Shown here in pieces: positions 1-10,438 of a stretch of DNA of 64,000 nt (positions are counted from its first letter, which is position 1; the number at the start of each line of letters is the position of its first letter). This DNA is from Elusimicrobia bacterium GWA2_61_42 (GTDB lineage Bacteria > Elusimicrobiota > Elusimicrobia > Elusimicrobiales > UBA9959), in the NCBI GenBank assembly GCA_001799615.1, contig MGTU01000008.1:124001-188000 (forward strand), written 5' to 3'. Below the pieces are notes generated by a model. That model was not told where the DNA came from. It searched no databases and saw only the letters and a program-made list of their open reading frames with translations. Position numbers and translations under genes: made by a program.

Positions 1-153
1 CAGGGGCTGAAGCGCAGGGCGGAACCGGCCGTCGAGGCTAAGGAGGGCGTAAAACCCCTTTGGGCCGTGGTCAACAAGCTGGCCGTCTACAGCGGCACCT
101 CCCTGCGGCTGGATTCGGCCGAGGACGCTCTAAAGGGCATTAACTTCCGATGA
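1..153 (+). CDS. C-terminal tail of upstream complex I subunit, probably NuoG (partial)
   Basis: An open frame enters from the left edge in frame 1 and stops at TGA 151-153. The 50 visible residues include LWAVVNKLAVYSGTSLR and carry no diagnostic cofactor motif. The gene overlaps nuoH and lies in the same operon, and in most nuo operons nuoG precedes nuoH, so NuoG is the likeliest identity. This rests on gene order, not on a recognised domain. Confidence 0.5.
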   Translation, partial: QGLKRRAEPAVEAKEGVKPLWAVVNKLAVYSGTSLRLDSAEDALKGINFR

Positions 154-1268
154 TGGAATTCTACGAAGCCAACAAGGACCTGCTCCTGTTCACCGCCGCC
201 GCCGGGGTGAAGGTGCTGGTATTCCTGGGCGGCGTCATGGGCCTGGCCGGGCTGCTGACGCTGGCCGAACGCAAGGTGAGCGCGCTGATGCAGGACCGCA
301 TCGGGCCCAACCGCGCCTCCGTGTTAGGCCTGGCTTTCAACGGCCTCTTCCACCCCTTAGCCGACGCCATTAAAATGATCCTGAAGGAAGACTTCGTGCC
401 CGGGCGGGCCGAGAAACTGCTTTTCACCCTGGCCCCTTTCTTCGCGCTGGTCCCGGTGCTGGCGCTCTTCGCCGTGATCCCTTTCGGCGATTACGTGATG
501 GTGTTCGGCTACCAGCTGGACCTGCTGATCGCCGACCTGCCGCTCGGCCTGTTCTTCGTGCTGGCGCTGTCGGGCCTGGCCATCTACGGCGTGTTCCTGG
601 GCGGCTGGGCCTCCAAGAACAACTTCGCCCTGCTGGGCGCCATGCGCGGCGCGGCGCAGATGATCTCCTACGAAGTGGTGCTGGGCCTGACCCTCGTGGG
701 CCTGCTGATGATCTACGGCTCGGCCAACCTGCAGGACATGGTGCGCGCGCAGGGCAGGCTGTTGTTCGGCTTTCTCCCGGCCTGGGGCGTGGTGTACCAG
801 CCTTTCGCCTTCCTCCTCTTCCTGACCGCCGCCATCGCCGAGAACAAGCGCACCCCTTTCGACCTGGTGGAGGGGGAATCCGAGATCATAGGCTACTTCA
901 TGGAATACAGTTCCATGCGCTTCGCGGCCTTCATGTTCTCCGAATTCGTAGAGATAATCCTGGTCTCCATGCTGGCCGCCACGCTCTTCTTCGGCGGCTG
1001 GCAGGTCCCGTATCTCTATGAAACCGGCTTCATCCTGCCCGGCGGCGCCGCGCTGCCGCTAAACCATTACCTGGTGGCGGCCCTGCAGGTAGGCGCTTTC
1101 TCCGTCAAAACCGTTTTCTTCTGCTGGCTGATGCTGGTCATACGCTGGACCTTGCCGCGCTTCCGCTTCGACCAGCTGATGGGCCTGTGCTGGAAAACTT
1201 TGCTGCCGCTGGCTTTGCTCAATATCCTGATAACCGGCGCCGTCCTGCTGGCCCTGGGGAAAATATGA
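150..1268 (+). CDS. nuoH: NADH-quinone oxidoreductase subunit H (NuoH)
   Basis: NuoH is the membrane-arm subunit of complex I that helps form the quinone chamber next to the peripheral arm. The 372-aa protein has about eight hydrophobic segments. It carries the family signatures LAERKVSALMQDRIGPNR near residue 40 and NKRTPFDLVEGESEIIGYF near residue 235, the loops that line the quinone site. Two adjacent ATG codons (150 and 153) are possible starts; the first gives a 4-base ATGA overlap with the upstream gene, as at several other junctions in this operon. The stop overlaps the next start. Length is normal, and the call is secure. Confidence 0.96.
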   Translation: MMEFYEANKDLLLFTAAAGVKVLVFLGGVMGLAGLLTLAERKVSALMQDRIGPNRASVLGLAFNGLFHPLADAIKMILKEDFVPGRAEKLLFTLAPFFALVPVLALFAVIPFGDYVMVFGYQLDLLIADLPLGLFFVLALSGLAIYGVFLGGWASKNNFALLGAMRGAAQMISYEVVLGLTLVGLLMIYGSANLQDMVRAQGRLLFGFLPAWGVVYQPFAFLLFLTAAIAENKRTPFDLVEGESEIIGYFMEYSSMRFAAFMFSEFVEIILVSMLAATLFFGGWQVPYLYETGFILPGGAALPLNHYLVAALQVGAFSVKTVFFCWLMLVIRWTLPRFRFDQLMGLCWKTLLPLALLNILITGAVLLALGKI

Positions 1269-2119
1269 CCAAGAAGATAGCGAAAGAAATACCCCTGGGA
1301 CTTTTCAACGCTGAATTCCAAAAACTGGCCAAGCTCCGGCACGTCCGGACGGAAGCGGATTATAAGGACGGCATTTCCGATTTTTACGACGCCCTGCAGG
1401 ACGGCTACCAGCAGGACGTGGTTTTCTTCCTGAAGAAACTGGGGAAGAAACCTTTAACGGTACTGGAACTCGGCGGCGGGACCGGCAGGATAACGATACC
1501 CCTCGCCAAGGCCGGGCATACCGTTTATACCCTGGATAATTCTCAAAGCATGCAGCGCGTGCTCATGTCGAAACTGGACGGCAAACTGAAGAAGCGCGTC
1601 GTACCGGTAAACGCGCCGATGACGGACTTCAGCCTGGACGCCAGGTTCGACCTCGTGATCCTGGGTTTAAACACGGTCTTCTACCTCTTAAAAGCGGAAG
1701 ACAGGCTGGCCTGCTTTAATCGCGTAAAGGCGCATCTCAAGAAGAACGGGCGCTTCATTATCGACCTGATGCTGCCCCGGGTCTCCGACCTGCAGAATAC
1801 CCGCGGGAAATACGATTTCTCGGTGCTGGACGGCCCCGGGAACACCAAGCGCCTTTCCCTGACTTTCACCAAATATGACAGGAAACGGCAGCTGCAGGCG
1901 CTTAACTTCCTGTCCATCGACATAAAACCCGACGGGAAAGCCGAGTTTTTCATCACGCCTTCCGCCGAGTATTACCCTTCGCCGGGAGAAATGAAGCTTT
2001 TGCTGGCCCAGTGCGGCTTCAAGATAGAGTCTTTCTGCGGCGATTACAAAGGAACTCCGTTCGAAGACGACGCGACAAAAGGCGACCTGGTCATAACCGC
2101 GCGGCCCAAAAACACATGA
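1265..2119 (+). CDS. class I SAM-dependent methyltransferase inside the nuo operon
   Basis: This 284-aa soluble protein has the Rossmann-type SAM-binding motif I, LTVLELGGGTGRITIPLA (about residues 65-85), an acidic motif II (HTVYTLDNS) and a later FDLVILGLNTVFYLL segment typical of the small-molecule/ubiE-like class. ATG 1265 was chosen because it forms ATGA with the nuoH stop, and the gene's own stop overlaps the nuoI start, so it is translationally coupled on both sides. Complex I operons normally run nuoH-nuoI with nothing between. The substrate is unknown. Quinone methylation or modification of a complex I subunit are ideas suggested only by position. Confidence 0.85.
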   Translation: MTKKIAKEIPLGLFNAEFQKLAKLRHVRTEADYKDGISDFYDALQDGYQQDVVFFLKKLGKKPLTVLELGGGTGRITIPLAKAGHTVYTLDNSQSMQRVLMSKLDGKLKKRVVPVNAPMTDFSLDARFDLVILGLNTVFYLLKAEDRLACFNRVKAHLKKNGRFIIDLMLPRVSDLQNTRGKYDFSVLDGPGNTKRLSLTFTKYDRKRQLQALNFLSIDIKPDGKAEFFITPSAEYYPSPGEMKLLLAQCGFKIESFCGDYKGTPFEDDATKGDLVITARPKNT

Positions 2120-2676
2120 TAAGCGTAAAGAAGGTCAACAATAAACCGCTGAACCTGCTGGAGAGGATCTATCTCTGGGAGATAGGCCGCGGCCTGCTGG
2201 TGACCATGCGCCATTTCTTCGTCAACCTTTTCAATCCCAAAGGCACGGTCACCGTGCAATACCCCGAGCAAATGATCCCGCTGGCCGGCAACGCCCGGCT
2301 GCGCACCCGCCACCGCCTCAAGGTCCGCGCCGACGGCTCGCCCAAGTGCGTGGCCTGCTTCATGTGCCAGACCGCCTGCCCCGCCTACTGCATACGCATA
2401 GAGGCCGCCGAGTACCCCGACAACGGCGTGGAGAAATACCCCGCCGTTTTCGATATAGACCTTTCGCGCTGCGTCATGTGCGGCATGTGCGTGGAGGCCT
2501 GCCCTGAGGACGCCATAGCCATGGATACCGCCGAGATCCCGGGCGGCGTGGAAACCCGCCAGGCGCTGCTGCTGACCAAAGAAAGCCTGCTGCGCAACCT
2601 GCCCGGAGAACCGTCCGTGACAGGCGCCGCCAACCGCCTGGCCAACGACTACCTGAGAGCGCGGGGGGAAGAATGA
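2116..2676 (+). CDS. nuoI: NADH-quinone oxidoreductase subunit I (NuoI), 2x[4Fe-4S]
   Basis: NuoI carries the two tetranuclear iron-sulfur clusters N6a and N6b that pass electrons towards the quinone. The 186-aa protein has two ferredoxin motifs: CVACFMCQTACP near residue 78 and CVMCGMCVEACP near residue 118, each CxxCxxCxxxCP. The start at 2116 overlaps the methyltransferase stop in ATGA form; an in-frame start further upstream would run far back into the methyltransferase gene. The stop overlaps nuoJ by four bases. Length and motifs are typical. Confidence 0.96.
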   Translation: MISVKKVNNKPLNLLERIYLWEIGRGLLVTMRHFFVNLFNPKGTVTVQYPEQMIPLAGNARLRTRHRLKVRADGSPKCVACFMCQTACPAYCIRIEAAEYPDNGVEKYPAVFDIDLSRCVMCGMCVEACPEDAIAMDTAEIPGGVETRQALLLTKESLLRNLPGEPSVTGAANRLANDYLRARGEE

Positions 2677-3173
2677 TAATCAACGCGGCTATTTACTTCT
2701 TCGGCGGCCTCGCCGCGCTGGCCACCCTGCTGATGCTCTTCCAGCGCGACCCGGTAAAGGCGGCCATGCTCATGCTGGCCGCGCTGCTCGCTACGGCCGG
2801 CCTCTACCTCGCCCTCAGCGCACAGCTGCTGGCCGTGCTGCAGGTGATACTTTACGCCGGGGCCATCATGACGCTTTTCATCGTCGCCCTCACCGTCACG
2901 CCGGCCGCGTGGAAGGATAAGCCCGCGCCCGCCCGCATAAAGCGCGTGCTGGGACTGGCGGCCGCGGCGGTCATTCTCGCCGAACTGCTTAAAGTTTCCA
3001 CCGCCCTCAAAACCGTAACAGCAGCGCCGGAATTCTCGGAAACCGGCACCCTGGAAATAGCGCGCCAGCTTTTCGGGCCTTTCGCGCTGCAGTTCGAACT
3101 GCTCTCCCTGGTCATACTGGCCTCCATCGTCGCCGCGGTGGCCCTGACCTCCAGGCGGAGGACCGCGCTATGA
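2673..3173 (+). CDS. nuoJ: NADH-quinone oxidoreductase subunit J (NuoJ)
   Basis: This 166-aa membrane protein has five predicted hydrophobic helices. It contains the family's third-helix signature, LLAVLQVILYAGAIMTLFIV near residue 50, whose pi-bulge helix couples quinone chemistry to proton transfer. Four-base ATGA overlaps join it to nuoI upstream and nuoK downstream. Size and order match the standard nuoI-J-K arrangement. Confidence 0.93.
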   Translation: MIINAAIYFFGGLAALATLLMLFQRDPVKAAMLMLAALLATAGLYLALSAQLLAVLQVILYAGAIMTLFIVALTVTPAAWKDKPAPARIKRVLGLAAAAVILAELLKVSTALKTVTAAPEFSETGTLEIARQLFGPFALQFELLSLVILASIVAAVALTSRRRTAL

Positions 3174-3459
3174 GCCAATACCACCTGGCGGCGATAAGTT
3201 TCGTGCTGTTCACGCTGGCGGCGGCGGGCTTCCTGACGGCGGGAGGGCTGGTGCGCATGCTGATGTTCCTGGAACTCATGCTTAACGCGGCCAACGTGGC
3301 CCTGGTGGCCCTCGGGCCGGCAGCGCCCTCCCAGGCTTACGCCGTCATGCTTTTCGCCATAGCGGCCGCCGAGGCCGGAGTGGGCCTGGCGCTGATAATC
3401 GCGCTGGCGTCCGCTTTCAAAACGCTGGAAGCCGGCGGCATAAAGGAGCTCAAGGGCTG

Positions 3460-3460
<1 letters not shown>
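3170..3460 (+). CDS. nuoK: NADH-quinone oxidoreductase subunit K (NuoK)
   Basis: This 96-aa, three-helix protein is the MrpC-like subunit of the complex I membrane arm. The typical segment LMFLELMLNAANVALVAL holds the conserved glutamate in helix 2, and EAGVGLALIIAL holds the conserved glutamate in helix 3; both lie on the hydrophilic proton axis. It overlaps nuoJ by four bases and nuoL by one (TGATG). Confidence 0.95.
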
Positions 3461-5352
<1,892 letters not shown>

Positions 5353-5355
5353 ACG

Positions 5356-6900
5356 ATGGAATTTATAACCAACCCCCTTTCACTGCTGATAATACTGCCG
5401 GCCGCCGCCGGACTGGCGCTGCTGTTAGTGCCGGCGGAAAGGACCGGCGCGCTTAAAGGGCTGGCCCTGGCCGCGGCGCTGGCCGCGTTCCTGGTCTCCC
5501 TCAAGCTGTACGCGGGCTTCGATCCCGCCGGGACCGCCATGCAGTTCCAGCTGAACCGGGCATGGCTGCCCTCCTTCGGCATAAACTATTTCCTCGGCAT
5601 AGACGGCATCAGCCTGCTGCTGATAATGCTCACCGCTCTGCTGATGCCGATCTCCGTGCTGGCTTCCTTCGGCTATATAAAGGAAAGCCCCCGCGCCTAC
5701 TACGCCACCCTGCTGTTCCTGGAGTCGGCCATGATAGGCGTATTCGCGGCGCTGGACCTGTTCGTTTTCTACCTGTTCTGGGAAGCCATGCTGATCCCGA
5801 TGTATTTCCTGATAGGCGTCTGGGGCGGCCCGCGCCGGATCTACGCCGCGCTGAAGTTCTTCATCTACACCATGGCCGGCTCGGTGCTGATGCTGGCGGC
5901 CATACTGTGGGTGGTGTCGGCGCAACACGACGCCACGGGCAGCTGGACCTTCGCCATCCCCGCGCTGTACGGCGGGGCGCTGACGGCCCAGGCCCAGTTC
6001 TGGCTGTTCGCGGCCTTCGCGCTGGCCTTCGCCGTCAAGGTGCCGCTTTTCCCTTTCCATACCTGGCTGCCCGACGCGCACGTGGAAGCGCCCACGGCGG
6101 GCTCCGTGCTGCTGGCCGGCGTGCTGCTGAAGATGGGCGTCTACGGCTACCTGCGCCTGGCGGTGCCGCTGTTCCCGCAGGCCGCGGCCGTTTTCGCGCC
6201 CTGGCTGGCGGGGCTGGGCGTCATAGGCGTGATCTACGGCTCGCTGGTGGCCTGGAGCCAGCGCGACATGAAGAAGATGGTGGCTTATTCCTCGGTGGCG
6301 CACCTGGGCCTCGTCATGCTGGGCGTAATGGCGTTCGAGCCGTCGGCCGTGGCCGGCGCGGTGCTGCAGATGGTGAACCACGGCCTTTCCACGGGCGCGC
6401 TGTTCCTGCTGGTGGGCGTGCTCTATGAGCGCCGCCACACGCGCCTGATAGAGGATTACGGCGGGCTGGCCAAGGTGATGCCGGGCTTCGCGGCGGTCTT
6501 CATGCTGGTTACGCTTTCCTCCATAGGCCTGCCGGGGCTCAACGGCTTCGTAGGAGAAGTGCTGGTGCTGTTCGGCTCCTTCAAGGTTTACCCGTGGCTG
6601 GCCGGGGCGGCGGTGGCCGGCGTGGTGCTGTCGGCGGTCTATATGCTGGGCATGTACCAGCAGGTGGTCTTCGGCCCGCTGCGCCACACGGAGAACAGGA
6701 TCCTGCCCGACCTGAACGCCAGGGAATGGCTTTACCTGCTGCCGCTGGTCATCCTCATAGCGCTGATCGGGGTGTGGCCCAACCCGCTGCTCAGACGCGC
6801 CATGCCGGCGGTGGTCGACTATATCGCCCTCTCGCGGCAGCAGGCCGCCCCCGCGCTGCCTGAAGTCAAGATAGTGCTTGGAGGGAAGGAACAAGAATGA
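5356..6900 (+). CDS. nuoM: NADH-quinone oxidoreductase subunit M (NuoM)
   Basis: A second antiporter-like proton-pumping subunit, 514 aa. Signatures are NYFLGIDGISLLLIMLTAL near residue 78, LFYLFWEAMLIPMYFLIG-type helix near residue 138, VPLFPFHTWLPDAHVEAPTA near residue 230 and RDMKKMVAYSSVAHLGLVML near residue 305. These carry the conserved Glu and Lys residues of the proton channel. Its stop overlaps the nuoN start by four bases. Length is usual for the family. Confidence 0.96.
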   Translation: MEFITNPLSLLIILPAAAGLALLLVPAERTGALKGLALAAALAAFLVSLKLYAGFDPAGTAMQFQLNRAWLPSFGINYFLGIDGISLLLIMLTALLMPISVLASFGYIKESPRAYYATLLFLESAMIGVFAALDLFVFYLFWEAMLIPMYFLIGVWGGPRRIYAALKFFIYTMAGSVLMLAAILWVVSAQHDATGSWTFAIPALYGGALTAQAQFWLFAAFALAFAVKVPLFPFHTWLPDAHVEAPTAGSVLLAGVLLKMGVYGYLRLAVPLFPQAAAVFAPWLAGLGVIGVIYGSLVAWSQRDMKKMVAYSSVAHLGLVMLGVMAFEPSAVAGAVLQMVNHGLSTGALFLLVGVLYERRHTRLIEDYGGLAKVMPGFAAVFMLVTLSSIGLPGLNGFVGEVLVLFGSFKVYPWLAGAAVAGVVLSAVYMLGMYQQVVFGPLRHTENRILPDLNAREWLYLLPLVILIALIGVWPNPLLRRAMPAVVDYIALSRQQAAPALPEVKIVLGGKEQE

Positions 6901-8306
6901 CGCCCGACCTTATAACTTTCTCCGCCTACGTTCTTTCCGTCCCGCTGCTGCTGGTGGCGGCCGCTTTCTTCTGCCTGCTGCTGCCGCTTTTTATCAAGCG
7001 CCTGCGCGGAACGCAGGGGCTGATGGCCCTTGGGTCCGTGCTGGCGGCGGTCGTCTTCCTGCGGCCGGCTCCCGCGGAAGAACTTTCATTTTTCAGCGGG
7101 GCGCTGCTCTTGAGCCCGCTTACGGTCTACTTGTGGGCCTTCGCCCTGGGCGTGCTGGCGCTGGTCATCCTGCTTTCCCTGTCCCGCCCGGCGGCGCCGG
7201 AGGAAAGCCAGGGGGAATACTATTTCCTGCTTTTCATGGCGGTCATCGGGCTGATGGCCCTGTTCGCGGCGGGCGACCTGTTCACGGCTTTTATCGCCCT
7301 GGAACTGCTGAGCCTGCCCGTGTACGCGCTGGCGGGCATAAGGCGCACAAAGCCGGGCCTGGAGGCGGCGTACAAATATTTCATGCTGGGGGCGTTCGGC
7401 TCGGGCATGACGGTGATGGGCATAGCCGTCCTTAACGCGCTATACCCGGCGCTGACCTTCACCGCGCTTAAAGCCGGCACGGCCCATCCGCTGGCGCTGG
7501 CCGGTTTCCTGCTGGTGATCTCGGGCTTCGCTTTCAAGACGGCGCTGGTGCCGTTCCACATGTGGGTGCCCGACGCTTACGAGGGGGCGCCGACACAGAT
7601 CTCGGCGTTCATGGGCGCGGCGGTCAAGGCCGGCGGCGTGATAGTGCTGTGGCGGCTGTTCAGCCTTTTCAACGGCGGCCCGGTACACGAGATCTTCTGG
7701 TGGCTGGCGGCGATCACGGCGGTGTCGGCCAACCTTATGGCGCTGGGGCAGCCGGGCCTGAAGCGCCTGCTGGCTTATTCCAGCGTGGCGCACGCGGGCT
7801 ACCTGGCGGTGGCTTTCTTCGGCGGGCGCCGGGGTTTCGAGGCGGTACTGTATTATCTGCCCGTCTACGCTATGGCGACCATCGGCGCTTTCGCTGTGGC
7901 GCTGGTGCTGGAGAAGGGGGAAAAGGGCCCGCTTATCGAGGAGCTGGCGGGGCTGGGCAAACGCCGCCCCTGGCTGGCGGGCGCGATGGCGGCGTTCATG
8001 TTCTCGCTGGCCGGCGTGCCGCCGCTGGCCGGTTTCTTCGCCAAGTTCTACGCTTTCTCGGGCGCGGTCAACTCCGGCTTCACCGGCCTGGTCGTCATCG
8101 CCATCCTCATGAGCGCCGTGTCCATGTACTACTATCTTAAAGTGACGGTAGTAATGTACATGAAGCCCGCCGTCGGCGAACACACCGAAGAAGCGCCCGG
8201 CGTCGCAGAAGCCGTCATCTTCCTCCTCGCCGCGGGCGTCATCCTCGCCGGCGTCTTCTCCCGCCCGCTCCTGGCCCTCGCCGCCGACGCCTCCCGCTGG
8301 TTTTAA
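6897..8306 (+). CDS. nuoN: NADH-quinone oxidoreductase subunit N (NuoN)
   Basis: The third antiporter-like subunit, 469 aa, and the last gene of the operon. Typical segments are LFTAFIALELLSLPVYALAG near residue 127, ALVPFHMWVPDAYEGAPTQI near residue 217 and LKRLLAYSSVAHAGYLAVAF near residue 285. After its TAA comes a 424-base gap filled by a large inverted-repeat element, with the riboflavin genes converging from the other side, so the complex I transcript must end here. Confidence 0.95.
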   Translation: MTPDLITFSAYVLSVPLLLVAAAFFCLLLPLFIKRLRGTQGLMALGSVLAAVVFLRPAPAEELSFFSGALLLSPLTVYLWAFALGVLALVILLSLSRPAAPEESQGEYYFLLFMAVIGLMALFAAGDLFTAFIALELLSLPVYALAGIRRTKPGLEAAYKYFMLGAFGSGMTVMGIAVLNALYPALTFTALKAGTAHPLALAGFLLVISGFAFKTALVPFHMWVPDAYEGAPTQISAFMGAAVKAGGVIVLWRLFSLFNGGPVHEIFWWLAAITAVSANLMALGQPGLKRLLAYSSVAHAGYLAVAFFGGRRGFEAVLYYLPVYAMATIGAFAVALVLEKGEKGPLIEELAGLGKRRPWLAGAMAAFMFSLAGVPPLAGFFAKFYAFSGAVNSGFTGLVVIAILMSAVSMYYYLKVTVVMYMKPAVGEHTEEAPGVAEAVIFLLAAGVILAGVFSRPLLALAADASRWF

Positions 8307-8365
8307 CTAAATAACTGCATAGCTTTGGGTTAGAGAACCGCGGGAAGCCCAGTCGGGTCGGCCAT

Positions 8366-8478
8366 GGGGGCCGGAACGCAAAAACAGGGTCTCGCACACC
8401 GTGCTCGCCCTTCCCCGTCTCGCCCTCCGCGCTTACGCAAGCGTCGGGCTCCGACAGGGTTTTGCTAACCCGGCCCCC
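8366..8478 (-). repeat. A-type module, reverse orientation (in composite element 1)
   Basis: Terminal stem GGGGGCCGGAACGCAAAA pairs with TTTTGCTAACCCGGCCCCC. Inside are a small hairpin around GCACACCGTGC and a second around CGCTTACGCAAGCG. It is the reverse complement of the layout at 43337-43448 and 55841-55950. Confidence 0.8.
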
Positions 8479-8573
8479 ACGTCCGGCCCTCCATATTAGT
8501 GAACGCTGATAACATTTCTTAGGCTGTAAACGAGAGGAGCTGTTTCTACGCTCACGACTACGGAGGGGGATGG

Positions 8574-8690
8574 CCGGGGTGTTGCCCCGCAAACCCTTTG
8601 GGGAAGGGGGGGCCCCGCCATAATTTCCCAAGGCGGGGGGAAACCGCGCAACGGTTTCCATCTTCCAGGGTTTGCGGGGTAATACCCCGG
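8574..8690. repeat. B-type module (in composite element 1)
   Basis: The terminal arms 8574-8596 and 8668-8690 pair at 21 of 23 positions. The core holds two hairpins, CCCCGCC/GGCGGGG (8613-8619 with 8632-8638) and AAACCG/CGGTTT (8641-8657). The core is nearly identical to that at 31498-31549. Confidence 0.8.
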
Positions 8691-8730
8691 ACGTCCCCCG
8701 ACTGGGCTTCTTGCGGCGCTATACCTAAAA

Positions 8731-9333
8731 CTATAGGAAGCCGTTTTCTTTGAGGAAGTCTCTGGTAATACCGGAGGACTTGGCGGAGGCGTATTTGCCG
8801 AGGATGTCGTATTCGATGTTGAGGAGGGCGCCGGGTTTGAGGGTTTTGAGGGCGGTGCTGGTCCAGGTGTGGGGGATGACGGCGGCTTTAAAGGAAGTGG
8901 GGGAGACGGCGTAGACGGTCAGGCTGATGCCGTCCAGGGCGACGGAGCCTTTCTCGACCATCACGGCGTCGGGCGCCTTCTCGACCTCTATCACGCGGCT
9001 GTTCCCGTCGTTACGGACGCACAGGAGCCGGGCAGTGCCGTCTATGTGACCGGTCACAAAATGACCGCCCAGGCGCGCGCCTGCCGCCAAGGCCCGCTCA
9101 AGATTTACGAGCGAGCCCGGTTTGGCGGAGCGCAGGGTGGTTTTAGCGATGGTCTCGGGACTCACGGCAAAGCATGCCAGGCCGGACTTAAAACCGGTAA
9201 CGGTAAGACAAGCCCCGTTCACCGCCACGCTCTCGCCTTCGGCAAGTTTCCAATCTTCAGGGACGGAAACCTCCAGCTTCCCAAGGGAAGCCGATTTGAT
9301 CTTCTCAACGGTTTCAATTATCCCTGTAAACAT
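8731..9333 (-). CDS. ribE: riboflavin synthase, alpha subunit
   Basis: This enzyme dismutates two 6,7-dimethyl-8-ribityllumazines to riboflavin, the last step of the pathway. The 200-aa protein starts with the family N-terminus MFTGIIETVEKI and has two tandem lumazine-binding barrels. The first holds VNGACLTVTGF near residue 38 and the second GGHFVTGHIDGTARL near residue 90 with VALDGISLTVYAV near residue 130. Its ATG shares one base with the ribD stop (TAATG). It is the last gene of the riboswitch-controlled operon and reads into composite element 1. Confidence 0.95.
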   Translation of the reverse strand: MFTGIIETVEKIKSASLGKLEVSVPEDWKLAEGESVAVNGACLTVTGFKSGLACFAVSPETIAKTTLRSAKPGSLVNLERALAAGARLGGHFVTGHIDGTARLLCVRNDGNSRVIEVEKAPDAVMVEKGSVALDGISLTVYAVSPTSFKAAVIPHTWTSTALKTLKPGALLNIEYDILGKYASAKSSGITRDFLKENGFL

Positions 9334-10430
9334 TAGAATTTCAGCTCCAGCATAAGGTCCGGGCCGGCCCGGCCTATAGAAACGATATCCGCCTTGATTC
9401 CCAGCTCTTTGCGCGCCGCGTTCAGAGCGTCGGGCCAGACCATGGAATTCTTCGAGTCAGTCCCGCCGATGAGCAGCGGCGACACGAAGCAGACGAACCT
9501 GTCGGCCAGGCCCTCGCTGATAAAAGACCCCACCACTTTGCCGCCGCCCTCCACCAGAATATGGCTTATCCCCAGCCCGCCCAACGCCTTAAGCAGGGCC
9601 TTCAGTGAAACCCTGCCTTTCTCCGAAGGCAGCACCAGGATCTTCACGTCGGCCGGGAACTTCTTCATCGCCGTGACCGAAGCCCGGCGCGTAGTTGCCA
9701 CCAGAACGCGCTCATTCTCGAAAATACGGGCCTTGCGCGGCACCCTGAACGAAGAATCCAGGGCGATGATCCACGGCTGCCGCTTTACCTTAACACCCCG
9801 GACGTTCAGCAGCGGGTCGTCGGCCAGCACCGTGCCGATGCCGGCCAGCACCGCGTCGGCCTGCGCCCTCAGTTTATGCGCCTCCACCCTGGCCTCGGGC
9901 GAAGAGATCCAGCGCGAGCGGCCGGCGGCGTCCGCGATCCTGCCGTCGAGGCTTTGCGCTATCTTGAGCGTCACGTAGGGCAGGCCGGTGCGCATGAACT
10001 TATTGAAAGCCGGGTTTAAAGCCTCGCATTCTTTTTTCAGCACCCCGGTCCTGACCCGGATGCCCGCGCGCCGCAGCGCGGCGGCGGCCTTGCCGCCGTT
10101 GGCGGGGTTGGGGTCCAAGGCCCCGATAAATACGCGCTTAATGCCGGCCTTAACCAGGGCTTCAGTGCAGGGCGGGGTCTTGCCGCGGGTGGAACAGGGC
10201 TCCAGCGTGACGTAGACAGCGGCGCCCGCGGGGCTCGCCTTGCAGGCGCGCAGCGCGTTTATCTCGGCGTGCGGCCCGCCGAAATGCAGGTGAGCGCCTT
10301 CCCCTATTATCTTCCCGTTCTTAACTATCACGGCGCCTACCATGGGATTAGGATGCGCGCCGTAAAGGCCCTTGCGCGCCAGCTCGACGGCGCGCGCTAT
10401 AAATATCTCAGCCGTATCCTTCAGGGGCAT
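9333..10430 (-). CDS. ribD: bifunctional riboflavin deaminase/reductase RibD
   Basis: RibD deaminates and then reduces the pyrimidine intermediate. The 365-aa protein has an N-terminal cytidine-deaminase-like domain (about 1-145) with the zinc motif PHAEINAL and CSTRGKTPPC, and a C-terminal reductase domain (about 148-365) containing YVTLKIAQSLDGRIA and a glycine-rich ILVEGGGKVVGSF. Both halves look complete. Eight bases separate it from ribH upstream; it shares one base with ribE. Confidence 0.95.
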   Translation of the reverse strand: MPLKDTAEIFIARAVELARKGLYGAHPNPMVGAVIVKNGKIIGEGAHLHFGGPHAEINALRACKASPAGAAVYVTLEPCSTRGKTPPCTEALVKAGIKRVFIGALDPNPANGGKAAAALRRAGIRVRTGVLKKECEALNPAFNKFMRTGLPYVTLKIAQSLDGRIADAAGRSRWISSPEARVEAHKLRAQADAVLAGIGTVLADDPLLNVRGVKVKRQPWIIALDSSFRVPRKARIFENERVLVATTRRASVTAMKKFPADVKILVLPSEKGRVSLKALLKALGGLGISHILVEGGGKVVGSFISEGLADRFVCFVSPLLIGGTDSKNSMVWPDALNAARKELGIKADIVSIGRAGPDLMLELKF

Positions 10431-10438
10431 TGAGGCCT

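Larger units (their letters stand above)
8338..8716. repeat. composite inverted-repeat element 1 (about 380 bp) between convergent operons
   Basis: The gap between nuoN and ribE is filled by a nested palindrome. The outer arms are 8338-8357 and 8697-8716; their core is AAGCCCAGTCGGG paired with CCCGACTGGGCTT. Inside lie three separate stem-loop modules: an A-type module (8366-8478), a central hairpin (8487-8567, CCCTCCATATTAGTGAACG paired imperfectly with CGCTCACGACTACGGAGGG) and a B-type module (8574-8690). Folded, this gives an outer stem plus three arms. The same plan recurs at 43077-43475. I see no credible gene here. Function unknown; a bidirectional transcription stop, a mobile non-autonomous element or a structured RNA are all possible. 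Confidence 0.85.

Noticed and set aside
5425-6894. 489-aa open frame antisense to nuoM
   Set aside because: nuoM carries complete family motifs; the antisense frame is dominated by Gln, Arg, His and Gly.
8366-8478. REP/BIME element of the enterobacterial type
   Set aside because: These modules are about 110-120 bp with multiple inner hairpins, much larger than REP units, and no RAYT transposase gene is in the window.
8239-8661. 140-aa open frame across the nuoN end and composite element 1
   Set aside because: It runs through inverted repeats, overlaps the end of nuoN and has no start context; the region is better explained as a structured element.
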